Positions 34,275 to 46,010 of a stretch of DNA of 64,000 bases are shown piece after piece. Made by a program: the position numbers and the translations under genes. The notes below the pieces were generated by a model, which was not told where the DNA came from, searched no databases, and saw only the letters and a program-made list of their open reading frames with translations. The number at the start of each line of letters is the position of its first letter. Positions within the stretch are counted from its first letter, which is position 1. Source of the stretch: Scortum barcoo (lineage: Eukaryota; Chordata; Actinopteri; Centrarchiformes; Terapontidae); NCBI GenBank assembly GCA_023238725.1, contig CM041552.1:15849147-15913146 (forward strand), given 5' to 3'.

Positions 34275-34884
34275 TCTTTCTCCTGTACTTTCATTAATTC
34301 TATCCCCTCTCTACTTTATCATCTCTTCTGGATTTCCTCCCAAAACATGCGCATTTTCTTCTAAATGGGGCTTTTATTTGGTTCTCTGTCCCTCTATCTC
34401 TCAACATGGCTTTTGTCCTGCCGCACAGATCCATTCAGTATGTCTATGAAAAGCCCACACCAGGACAGTCGTCAAAGCAGATTACTCATGTACAGCACAT
34501 TCTGTGGATAGCTATTTATTTTCTTTTCTTTTTTGCCTCTTATAGTGCCAACCACCCACAGATAGGGTGAGGTACAAGCATACCACCAATGAAATGCAGA
34601 CAGGCATTCAAATAAAGAGGAATACAATGCAAACACTGGGAGATGTGTTATTTATTTATTTCAGCTTTATTTAGACCAGCAACTGAGAAAATTTGCGCTT
34701 TCAAATAAATCTTGCCAAAGATACCACAGAGGTAAAAAATCTGAGGAGTTACTGCTCAGGTCTACTAATGAAGTACTACTAGTGAAGTTTGAGAAGCACA
34801 GTGATGGTTTCTTAGAAAGAGTTGAAGTGCCACCTTAAAAATGCACTTGATAAAAAGCAACATGACAGCAGTGAAAGTCTACAG

Positions 34885-35255
34885 CTGAGCTCTAAGTAGC
34901 TGCACTTGGGGAACAGCTTTGCTAAACTAAATGTTAATCAGCATGCAAACATGCTCACATCCACAATATACACAATATTGACTGGTGATCTGTTCAGGGT
35001 TAACCCCGTATCTCACTCCAGCCAACCCCTTGGGCTCTAAGGATGTATTTAAAGTATTATGACTGGATGAATGAAAAGGTATCACTAAAGTTATTACAGT
35101 TCATTCTGAGGTGGGTTTGTACTAAATTTCATGGCAATCCATCCTGTGTTGAGAAATTTCCCTCTAGACATCAAACAGCTCATGGTGGTATGGAGGTCAA
35201 AATGCATCCAATGGTTGTTGAGATATTTCAGTCTTAACATTTAATGTGGTGGATA
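34885..35255 (-). repeat. dispersed teleost repeat, family B, copy 2, split by an insertion
   Basis: Read on the minus strand, 35255-35080 gives 'gaaatatctcaacaacc' and 'ggatggattgccatgaaatt', the family signature. The next family phrase ('gtgagcatg...catgctga...acatttag') appears only at 34960-34885. The intervening ~110 bp is a different sequence (see 34970-35078). The copy is thus interrupted by a younger insertion. Confidence 0.5.
34970..35078 (+). mobile_element. L2-like LINE 3' tail inserted in repeat B
   Basis: Reads 'gactggtgatctgttcaggg', '...ccccgtatctcactcc', '...ggatgta', ending 'gactggatgaatgaaaa'. These phrases match the 3' tail of teleost L2/Maui-type LINEs as I remember it ('gactggcgacctgtccaggg...ggatggatgaatga'). 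It is short, as for 5'-truncated retroposition. Confidence 0.45.
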
Positions 35256-37052
35256 CCTCGAGCATAAAGCTAGCTAAAAAGTTTCAAATTTAAAATATCA
35301 CTACAATATGAGTAAAGTTTTCTCAGTAACTCCTTTGTGTTATTATGAGTGAACAATAGAAACTATCCTATGTTTCTCCTGCTCATATTAATTTCATTCA
35401 TTGGCTGGACTTGACAGAGTTCATCTGTTCCTGTATGCATTTCAGCCAAACTGAAAAGTCCCTTTGGTGAGACCTGAAACTTGTGAGCGCCTGAATGAGG
35501 CTGGTTGGACACGAAATGAGAGAAGATTTCGTCAACAAGGGCAAGCAAAATACTTGGAGCAAATGTGCAGCAATAACACAGTCATGCTCAAAATGTAAAC
35601 AAAACAATATGATTAATGCTCCCTGGTCAGCAGATGTGTTTCAATCAGAATCAAAGAGGAATGTCTGTAAATCAGTCTGCATTTACCTCTAAATGAACAT
35701 GTGTGATTCTTGAAGTATCTGTCGTCCATCCAGCTGCATTATACTGTATGAAAAGCTTCTCCCTCAGTTCATTAAATCCCTGCAGCCACCTGAAGGCAAA
35801 ACGCCAGAATGCACTGTGTTTACCATCATTAAATCATGTGCAAACGACGCCCCACTGCAACAAAAGATCACACCTCTACACACATCAGATCAGTCTGCAG
35901 GATTACAGAGGCTCATTAATCCTGTGTCACAGCCTCTTTTCCAATGATTATTTTTGCTTTAATTCAGCACTTTTTTTTATTCTTCAAATGCATCACAAAT
36001 GCTGCTGCATCACATTTTAAGATATAAATCAACCATTTACAACATGATTTATGTTGGAATAAGCATTGAATTGATGTTCTCATAAGGACCGTGTCACCAA
36101 ACTACAAATATTTATTTCTGTTGTTATTCACTAATTGAGATCACATCGTGTTGCTCTGCACTGTCCAGACAACTACACAACTTCCTGAATTCTTTATTTG
36201 TCGAGCTGTTGTCAGCATCCGTCATTGTGGAGAGCACAGCTGGTTCAAGGTGGAAAGGTCAGTGATGTGACTGACGTAGAGTGTAGCTGCCTTTGTAGCT
36301 GCTACATCTATCTGAACCAAAATAGGGGATGCCCACAAAGTCAGTGCCACCAAGACCCTCCGCTTTGCCCTTGTCTCTGCGCTCGCAGGAGTAAATCAGG
36401 GCCTGTAAAACTCTGAATGCTTAGTCTGAATGGCTGATGCTGTCCCTCGTCCCATATGCTCCATGAAAGAGAGGCAGCAGCAGACCAGGACTCCCTGAAT
36501 GACATGATCATCCCTGCACACTTTAGCCTGCATATACCTCTGTCGAGTAGAAAAATGAAATGAGCTGCTCCAATGTCCTGACAGCATTCTCTGTTTTTTA
36601 AACATCACATCACATCTGGGTGGGTCAGCTGTGAGCTGTCTGTCAAACTTCCTGTTGATCCAATCTCTGTGGATGCATTTTGTGAGATGTAAAGTTACAA
36701 GGAAGAAACTAGAAAACGAGCAGTCACAGTTCACTGGTTAGATGTAAAGAGCTGAAGGTAAAAGGCACCTGGGAGAACTTAAACTTCTATATCTTGAAGG
36801 TAATCAAATGTTTTTTATCTGCTTTTTTTTTACTTTACTGATAATGGTTGGTTTTGGTTATTGTGCATTGTCAGTTAACACTGTAGATTTCTTGATCAAT
36901 CAAGTGCTGCATAAAGGTGAATAATCGATTCATCATTAACATCCCTGAGGGATATCTAGTATGTGGCAGCTGTAAATGATGGGAAATGTTTACTACAACT
37001 TCAGCATACATCTTCATTTCGACCAGCAATGTGCATCTAAAATAGAAGCTGC
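35256..37052. other. noncoding stretch, no gene seen
   Basis: No recognised exon, RNA or repeat family. Confidence 0.35.
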
Positions 37053-37075
37053 TGTGTGTGTGTGTGTGTGTGTGT
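37053..37075. repeat. (GT)n microsatellite
   Basis: Uninterrupted run of about 23 bp, read directly. Confidence 0.9.
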
Positions 37076-37410
37076 AAGCTGTAGCTATTACTAGATGACT
37101 TGATAGGCGTAATGGCTCTGCCAGTACATCAGAATGATTGAAATGGAAATAGATGGAAGCTGTCAGAGAGGTTGAAAGTTAGGGAGTTAGATAAATCACT
37201 GCTGTTGTAGGAAAGAATGTGCAACTTCATTTTTCAACCTTTACTTTATTTTACTTAAACCTTTCTTTTTTTAAAAAAAAATAATTTATTTGATGAGCTC
37301 ATCGTTATGACTTTATTTTCATAAGTATTTCCACATTTATTTAAAAAGAATTTACATACTACAGCGGGCATGTGTGCTTTCTGGGTTGGGGTGCTCCCAC
37401 ATAATTCATT

Positions 37411-37436
37411 CTCACACACACACACACACACACACA
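37411..37436. repeat. (CA)n microsatellite
   Basis: Uninterrupted run of about 26 bp, read directly. Confidence 0.9.
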
Positions 37437-39934
37437 GCTATGTAACTACAGCTCATCAGCCCATACACACCAACTTTAGACACTGCTGTCCCTGACAAGA
37501 AAAAAGTGATCAATGAACAAACACAGACACACTTGGAGCCATATGCCAACATAAGGAGACAGATTATTAATGCACACACACGCAGCTCCGCGTCCTCCAC
37601 TGACTTTTAGTAATTTTTCAGCCTGCAGCACACCACACAGCTGTGTGTAACAGGGTGGGATTAGACGGAATACATTATTGAAAGTTGTGAAGAAAATTGG
37701 TTTCAGTCATGACCAATAAAATAATTTTAAAAGCAGCCCACTCCACAGCACCCTGAATATCCTGATGAAAAATAGGTGCATGGAGTAGAGGGAACTGATC
37801 GTCGTTGTATGGGAAGGGCAGGCTCACCATGACTGAGCATATATCACCTTAATTTATATTACAGTGTAGGAACACATTTTGGTAACTCGTTGCTCCAGTC
37901 TGACACTCCACGTGTCATGATACACACTGACAGCTAAATGTTAGACAGTCATTCACAGCACAGCCACACGTGTATATGGTTTAGGCCTCAGGAGGCTTTA
38001 AATGAAGGTTTTGTCAGATTGTCTGGCAGTCTGGAATCTTCTTTCTCTGCAGAATCAGGGACTACCGCAGCCAAGACATGCAACCCAACATTCCCACTTC
38101 ACGTGTCGAAGAGCTTGATGTGTGGTGGTGTGAAAGTAATGCAGAGTGTTTTTTTTCTCATTTTTCACATTGCCTCTGTCACTTTTTTCTGTGTACAGCC
38201 ATATGCAACACCATGAATGCCTTGGAGGAGGGCCTGTTTAAAAGTCGTCATTTAATTCACTGTGTCAAGACAAAAGAGAAGAACAAAGGAACAGAACATT
38301 TGGACAGAGATCAGGGAGGCATCGTGAACACAGGAAAGAGGAAGCTGCAGTGTGATAGCAGGCTTTTCACCATGTTTTTGAATGTGGCAATACAGAACAG
38401 GCATAATACTTTTGCCTTTACATCCTGGAAGTAACCTCCTACACTTATAAAGATCTACAAAATCAATGAGCTGAGCTGAGTTTGACCCACCTAAGGACAC
38501 AGAAGTGAGTGCGTCATTTGGACAGCCCCAAAAGAAATAAGGTGATGTCCATATTGGGTTAATATCATATATTATATAAAGATTTTAGATCAACATTTAA
38601 AAAGTTTTATGTCACATAGCAGCGGCTCTGAATTAGAGTGTTTCATGCAGAAGAGAGCACCATGATTGCTGGCGTGACCAATTTTCGTGGAAAGAAAACC
38701 TTTTCAAATAATGCGGAGACATTGGAAGTTACTGGCAGAAGGGGCATGGTCTAACAGCTTGGTGTGTGTCTTACATATGACGTCATATGAATTATCTTAA
38801 TAATGTATGCGTGTGTGAATAATATAGGCCGGCATATGCCCTTTAGATATTTCTAGCATCTAATGTCATCTTAAGGGGGTTCGACTTGTGCTTCCCACAT
38901 ACAACACTCTCGCTCTTTGACAGAGACCCAGACTGTCAGATGACTATCTGCAGGGTCCCGTCAGCCTTTTGCCAGTGAGATGAATGATCAGCAGGTCTGA
39001 AAAAAAATCAAAAAAGAAAAAGGGGCTGTGGTGCTGGGGGTTAAACAGAGGTTTTACCAAACGTTAACTCAACGCAGGTGTGATGAGCGCTGACAGCAGA
39101 TGTGAGGCCAAGTTGGCTTCACGATGCTGGAATATCATATGAGTCTGTCTGCGGGAGCACATCAACATCATTTAATGAGATGTGATGGGTGATTCCACCT
39201 TTGTAACCCGGAGCATACCTCCACAAAACCTCCATCCCCTTTTCCCCAACACACACTTAACACAAATTAAGATTGACAAGGCTTCTTTAGCATTTATCAT
39301 GCTCCATCTTTTTTCTACATCCATAAACTGGAAGCTTATAAAACTCTTATATTTCTCAGATCTGTGATTATGCATGGATAGATGTTTCAGTATTACCACT
39401 GTGAGCAGTCCATCCCCAAATGACAATTTGTTCTAATTCCTCATTTCCACTGGAGCATTTTTGTTCTGTCGTTTAACCGACTGTTTCATCCTGAGCCGCA
39501 AGAATCTCAAAGTCCCTTCCTCCACAGTATTTGAACCCTCCATGCAGTGAGGTTCCCTGACAAGATCTGAAAAGACAGTGTTACTTTATTGTTTGAGCTA
39601 CAAAATATATCTTCTAATCTTTGTCATCAATGACAAGCTGCAAAAACGAAAAAGAAATGATGCTGAAATTAAATTGGCTGCCGTTTGAAAGAACAAAGGT
39701 CTGTTCATGTAGATGGAGCTACAAGGGTTTTAAGTGCATGTAAAAACCCTTTTAAAGTCTGTCAGAAGTAATGCAAAGACAAAAAACTTTCCTTATAACT
39801 GTTGCTAAAACGTTTTTATGTGCAGGAGAAGACGGAAGAACCTTGTATATCTACAAGGTCGTAGCTGTAGGTGGTTCAGTGCAAAGATTTATCTGAAGAG
39901 TGGTACATTTTGAAAATTGGCTCCTTCAACTTCT
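37437..39934. other. noncoding stretch, no gene seen
   Basis: Mixed composition. Frames of up to 118 codons have no domain. No RNA gene is recognised. Confidence 0.35.
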
Positions 39935-40119
39935 TGCAGGGGTGTTAGACAATGAGAGCGAAACCGCTGTCATATCTGTCCGTTTAGCTTAACTGTGCGG
40001 AAACACTATCTGCAGGGTAAGCTAACCCGATGCTAGCCGTCGCTTCACACTACTCATCGAAAACACAGCACAAAAGCAAAGAAGCATATATCCCAAAATG
40101 TCCGACTGCCCCTTTAACA
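39935..40119 (+). repeat. MITE-like end fragment, relative of 53435-54054
   Basis: Contains 'gtccgtttagctta' and ends 'aatgtccgactgccccttta', resembling the right end of the fold-back repeat ('...aaaatgttgaactattcctttaa'). No convincing left terminus is seen, so only a half or a truncated copy is present. Confidence 0.35.
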
Positions 40120-40289
40120 GGTTCAGCGCGCAAAGATGTCTGCCTCTATAAAGCGTCACCAGTGGAGAGGAAAGTCATTGTTTGTCAGATTGGTTTAGCT
40201 GCTCCATTCCCCTCAATAAAGTTTAATAGAGTGCATATTGCCAAGAAGGCTGTTCAAACAATACAAATTTGATTCATGTCATTGCACCC

Positions 40290-40510
40290 TGCACATCTTC
40301 GAGCCGCTGTCCGTTTTTATGGCCTGGAGGCTCGACTAGCCGCGGCAGTGGCAAACCTCAGCTGGACCCGACCCACGGCGCTGCATCACATGTCACGCTG
40401 CGTTAAAGCGCTGACAAAGTGTCAGCTTCGGTTGTTGCCACTTCCTTCTTCAGATGAACGTTACAGTGCGGGATTATGGGCCAGTAATGTCCCGCGGATG
40501 CTTTATGCTC
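40290..40510. promoter_or_regulatory. CpG-enriched patch, possible regulatory element
   Basis: Roughly 17 CpG in 220 bp (for example 'ctagccgcggcagtg', 'cacggcgctg', 'gtcccgcgg') in otherwise CpG-poor sequence. A 112-codon frame crosses it without recognisable domains. The role is inferred from composition only. Confidence 0.25.
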
Positions 40511-40629
40511 TACAATACGCTGTGAAAACTTTTGCTTGTTTTTTTTCCGCCCTTGCTTTTAAAGCTTGTAAATGTAACAGGATTTATAATCAACTTTTTG
40601 AAGTCCGAGTGTGAATTCCTAAAAAATCT

Positions 40630-41270
40630 TGTTGTGGGAGGGGAAGACGGGGCTGGGGGGGGGGGTGATAAAGAGGGAAGAAATGGAGAGAGAGAGAGAG
40701 TGTGTGTGGGAGTGGCAGAGAGACGGACGGGAAGAGGAAGAGATCAGATAAAAACAGACGGCAGAGAATTGAAGTTAATTTGTTTCTTTGATGGCAGCAG
40801 GACGCAGGATCTGATTTAAAATATTAGCGCAACTGTTTTGAATCTGATATAATCTGATATAATAAAGTGAAGTCTTAGTCTTAGTCTTAGTCTATCTCAC
40901 AAGCTCACAATACAGAGCCGCTCTTGTCTCTGTTCGTATCCATTCATCTCCCAATCTGCCCCCTTGTCTATTCAAGTCCCCTTTCCCTTACATCCCACAC
41001 AGATAGCTGCCTCTCACCCACCCTTTTTTGTGTCTCTTATGCACTCTCCTTCTTCCATGTCTCTGTTTTTCATGCTTTTCTTTTCCTCCTTGCCTGCTCG
41101 TTCTTGTGCCCTCCCAAGTCCTCTCCTCATACGTCTCCCATTTTTCTCCCATTCCTCAGCCTTTTCCTTCTGCCTCTCTCCTCCCTTTCCTCCCTTGCTC
41201 CCACCTCCCTTCACTCTCTTCCCCTTCTTTCCTGCTTGCCGCCTCTCCTGCCCTTTTATTTCCTCTCTGA
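40630..41270. repeat. purine-rich block followed by pyrimidine-rich block
   Basis: 40630-40745 is G/A-rich (with an 11-G run and GA repeats); 40920-41270 is C/T-rich. Between them lies a short (AGTCTT)n run at about 40870-40892. Overlapping frames of 80-134 codons in both directions are low-complexity translations. Confidence 0.5.
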
Positions 41271-43084
41271 AATGTATTACTGTCATCTAGTGTTTCAAAA
41301 AATGAACCGCAGCACACACAGTCTTTAAACAGGCAAGCCTGTTCCTCTCCTCTCCGTCAACACCAACGTTGGAGCGTCCTTCGTGATAACATTAAAAAGA
41401 CTTTGCAAACCGTGAGTGCAAAGGCTTCATTTATTATTTTTTTTGCAACAGAAAGACCACACTGCATAGGAAATAATTAAAGTTCTCTAGGGCGTGCCCA
41501 AAGCTTATTACTCTGGACTATAGATTTCTTAAAGAGTTTTTCTTTTTCAGTCCCCTATGGCACTTTCTAAAATTACAGAATAAGATGTCCACAAGTTTAG
41601 GACAAACAAAACCAGCCAAAAGCATCCAGCATATGTATAAGGAAATCACTGACTTACTGGTAGGAAAAAAAAAAAAAAGCTGTGTTTAATGCAGATGCAG
41701 GAAAGTTTGGCCTCCGGGGCAGAAAACACATCAGCCCAATACCGTCTCTAGCATTTGGAAATAAAACAATGTGATCTAGACGTCTACGAAAGTAATGGTC
41801 TTTTGCAAAACTTCTGTAACAGCACATCACATTTTAATGGACATCTGTTGGCTCTGTCTTGGTATTAATTCAAATGAGGAATTCCAGCTGATTGCGGTAA
41901 TAAGCCTAAACAAGACTACACACAGTTGAAGAGAGAAATGACTTGTTTGTATCCCACATCAACAGACAGGAAGGTTAAGAGCACACAAGCCCCGCCCTGT
42001 TGGATATAAACAACATTTTCATATGTGGAATTCCTGCTGTTCCTGCCTTCAGATTCCACCAGGCAGTAGACTTAAGTAAATTGCAGAGATAGCTTCTATT
42101 TGTATTAAATGCCTGCAAAGTATAAATGTAAAACTTTGCTTATAATTACAGGATGTTACTATTCAACAGTTTACTATCAGCACACCTGTTTTTTCCCAGA
42201 AAAATGTGATGTGCGTCATCGCGTGACGCGCTCTCCAGCCAAAGCTCTCAATCATTCTGGTTTGTTATCTGCCTTTGGCATCTCATGATGACGTTGATGG
42301 TATATTTCACATTGAGTACTGGCCAATCCATAACTCAAGGTACTGTACATTTTGTGCATTTTGTGACACACCTGTGTTTTTGGTTGAAGGGATTGACAAC
42401 AGCCTGAAAAATGTTGTGTTCGGATCTTTTTTGTCTTGCCTGGGCTTGTCTCATAGTGATTTGACTGAGTGCCTCCCTCACTGAACTCTGAAAACAACAA
42501 GCAGGTCAATAATGTAAAGATCATTATAAAATTATAATGCTTTGATAGTCTGAGCAACATGACAGTGATTACAGTTATTACCTTAAATGAACACAAATAC
42601 AAATACAGAGGGTTGTGTCTCTGTACGCCTACTCCACGGGCTGCCCTAGCAACAGTCTGGCTTTATGAGTTATAAGACAGATCTCATTGTGTGAACAGCA
42701 GGCCCAGCTGTCTTACTGTCAGGTACGTGAAGGTTAATGCTACTTTTGTTGGGGGATCTATTAATGTAAGGAGAGAGCTTGCTGCAAGCGTTAGTCCAAG
42801 TTTCACTTCACTACTTCTTAACATCTGCAGTAGCTGATGGGTTTCTGGAATGATGTGGGAGATTAAAAATAGCAAATAAACAAAAATGGGGAATGTCAGT
42901 TTCAAGGGCTTTGTGTTATTTAAGCAAAATCTGGATCCCATGTGAGAGATGTTAGGAAAGGAATATAGTTGTAGCAAACAAAATAAAGGGACTTCTACTT
43001 GAGAAATCAGTGGTGCATATTCAGCAGAGGATGATGGGATACGTGGAGTGACCCTGTTAATCTGACTCGATCGAGAAGATTATT
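41271..43084. other. noncoding stretch, no gene seen
   Basis: AT-rich sequence with an A-run at about 41666-41679. No feature is recognised. Confidence 0.35.
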
Positions 43085-43400
43085 CCACCACAGGATTTGG
43101 GTGTGGGTGTGGTGGTGACCGGCCTGGCACAGGGAAATTGGAGCCAAGCAGCCAGTCGAGACAGAATGCAGAGCACGGACCCATGTGTCTAACAGCGGCC
43201 TGGAGGTATGGAGCAGCAGATCCCTTCACAGCCGTGTGTGCCAGCACCAGGGATTTGAAAGTGGTACGAGCAGCCACGGGGAGCCAGAGAGGGGAGTGGA
43301 GGACGGGGCTAACATGAAGGAATTTGGGGAGGTTTAAGACAAGACAGGCTGTGGTGTTTGGGATGAGTTGTGGGGGCTCACGGAAGGTGTTTCAGGAGGC
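43085..43400 (-). repeat. LINE-derived remnant, minus strand
   Basis: Minus-strand translation near 43277-43190 gives 'TTFKSLVLAHTAVKGSAAPYL'. This resembles the 'FKTLVLAYKAVNGxAPxYLQ' segment near the C-terminus of fish LINE reverse transcriptases. The DNA upstream in the same orientation (43280-43390, + strand 'gggatgagttgtgggggctc') also looks like a known dispersed teleost repeat. No intact frame. Confidence 0.4.
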
Positions 43401-45425
43401 TGACTGCAAGGAAATTGGAGTAGAGGCACTGTGACTCGGAGCCCTGCAGAGTGCCTGTAGAAGATACATCTGGTTTGATAGATGTTTTGGAGTGTAAACC
43501 CGCAGGATCAGGTGGTGGATGCAATAGCATGACTTTTAAGAATGACACTAAACTCCCCAGCAGCCAGAGCAGAAATGTGGTTTGATCCACAGCCATGTGT
43601 ATGTTTAAATGAATAATCTCTTCTGCTTTCTTGAGCTGCTGCCTCCATTCGCTTGTAAGCGAGGAGAAGAAAAACACGCTTATCAACATAAAAACCAGCC
43701 TTGAGGACAGAAACAGCTGTTATCTGCCAAAACTCAGTAATGACTTCAATGCAGGTTGGCTATTGCAGCCAATAAATTAGCTTAATAAACCACTTTCACA
43801 GCAGATTTTTCAAACTTCTTTGTTTGTTCTGTCTTCATTACATGACAAGAAGTAGATTATCATCTCAAAGCATGATGACTGCACTGTACGGGTTCTTCAG
43901 TTGTTTCAGCTTTACAGTTTCTTTATAGCTTCACAGTTTAATGTGATCTGCTTTAACAACTTTGTGTTTTTGGATTGAAATCATTGTTGTTACTGTAAAA
44001 TTGTTCATGGTGGTGGTCCAGTTTTTGGACAAAAGACGCAGTACAAATTATTTGTTATTTCAATCTATTCAGTGCTTCATTTGCAAGAGTGCTGGCTCAG
44101 CTGTTAAATTGACCTCTCTCATTAGCATCTGATAGGGCTGAACCACACAGTTCTGGAGGGAAAAGCGCTGTAAAATGCAAATTTTTTACAACAGTAAATC
44201 AACATGGGGCTGAATATTTTCAGAGATGTGGTCTTTTTTAACTGGTCGCCACCATGCATTAAAGGATGAAAACTAAAGGCATTCTGGGCACATGGTGCTG
44301 TCTGCACTCACCTCTGGATGTCTGGTTTAATGTTGGTGGGATCAAGCCATTTCAAAGAGTGAAGCCTTGTCAGCTTGTGAAAGCTGATTTCGCATACTAA
44401 TTATGGTTTGCATAGAAGCTCGATGAGGTGTGAAATGCTGTATGTATCCAGTCTGCACATTGCCTTCTTAATTATGTATCCATCACATCATAATGTCCAT
44501 TCTGAGTGCTGTTTTGACTTGTGACAGACAGACGTCAATGAAGGCTCTCACACTTCCCTGCCATGTTTGTGGCACCAAGCCCCAAGACCATTCAATTTCT
44601 GAACAATTTCCACCCCTTACCACCAAAAAAAAAAAAAAACTGGTCACTGTAGTTTCTTGCATGCCGTACTCAAACAGTAAAACGTTTTACGGTAAATAGA
44701 AAAGTATAAGTGTATAAATAGGGTAAGTATAAATAAAATAATGTATGATTTCGGGACTATTTTCAGCTGGAGACTTGGTGCTCTGTTGGGCATTAAGCAG
44801 CAGGTGTGGCGTATATGGTGCCCATACATATTTTAACCAATGTGGCTCACTGATGTGTTTCAGGTGTTTTGAACAACAGCTGAGCAGCTCTGTGAAGGAA
44901 GAACCTATATGAGGCTTTGTCTACACAGGCATTGTTTGTTACCATTTCATTGCTTTTGTTCTTTCCACCAGATTTGTTGACAATAAGCAAAAAAGAAAAA
45001 AAAAGAAAAAAACTGAATATAACCAGATTTATCCTTTAATATTGGAGTGCACCCTCAGTGTTTTTTATAGTTTAAAGGTGTCATTATGTTCTGCACAACC
45101 TTGCAACAACACGGAGCCAACACTGTATACGAGCCTCTGATATTCCTCTCTCATATCACCAAAGTGCTGAAATACTACAAATCTGGATCTCACACTTGAG
45201 CTATGAGGTGCACTGCTGGGACAATCCGGAGAGATGATTGCCTCCTTCTCTGTAGATTGTGCAGTGGATGAATAGAGCAAGCAAGCATTTTACACCATAG
45301 TGTGCCATTCCTAACACTATATCACTTTTTATTTCACTGCATTAGCATCTGATGTGTGATTTAATGCCCATTTTAATTCGATTTCGTTCAACGTTATTTG
45401 CTCTGTTCAGGCTTTTGTTTCCCTT
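43401..45425. other. noncoding stretch, no gene seen
   Basis: No recognised exon or RNA gene. An A-run at about 44625-44639 and an A/G-rich run at 44990-45012 are the only local features. Confidence 0.35.
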
Positions 45426-46010
45426 AATGCTTTTAGTGTGGAATGCACACACACAATCTTTATCACTGTCTCTTCCCTATCGCGCACACAATCATTCACG
45501 CCCACACACAGCCATGCACGTACAGAAACCAGCTCCACCGAGCCGGTAGCATACTATTTCAGCAGCCTGCTGTTTTGTCAACGTGATACCCTGAAATAGA
45601 GACACCCTGCTTTCCATGGAGATACACCCATGGACGCATTAGCCCACTCACGCACCGTCACCGACAAGAGGATGCTCACATGCACAGACCAAAACAAACT
45701 TAAGGATGGAAGGCACGCAAACACACTCATGCAGACCTCTCAGAAGAGAGTGGATGCCTACCTACACACATGGATGCACATTTTTTTGTGCACACGCAAA
45801 GATGTATGTGTGCATGCGGTCAGATTTACTCATACGTGGGAGCAGAATTACACACACAACACAAACAGAGCTCTGAGCTTGGATCAGATAAACATGTATT
45901 CAGATCCTGGCTGATAAAGCTGGAAAAAAAAAAACGGATAAAGCGGAAAATGGACCGGTTCCCTTGACATATAAATACACACACTCACACACACACATAA
46001 GTAGAGTGGA
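45426..46010. repeat. CA-rich degenerate simple sequence
   Basis: Many short CA stretches interspersed with 'catgcac' and 'gatgcac' phrases, ending with (CA)n at about 45977-45998. Overlapping Thr/His-rich frames are translations of this repeat. Confidence 0.55.

Noticed and set aside
40924..41328. 134-codon and overlapping frames
   Set aside because: All derive from the C/T-rich block and appear in several frames at once.
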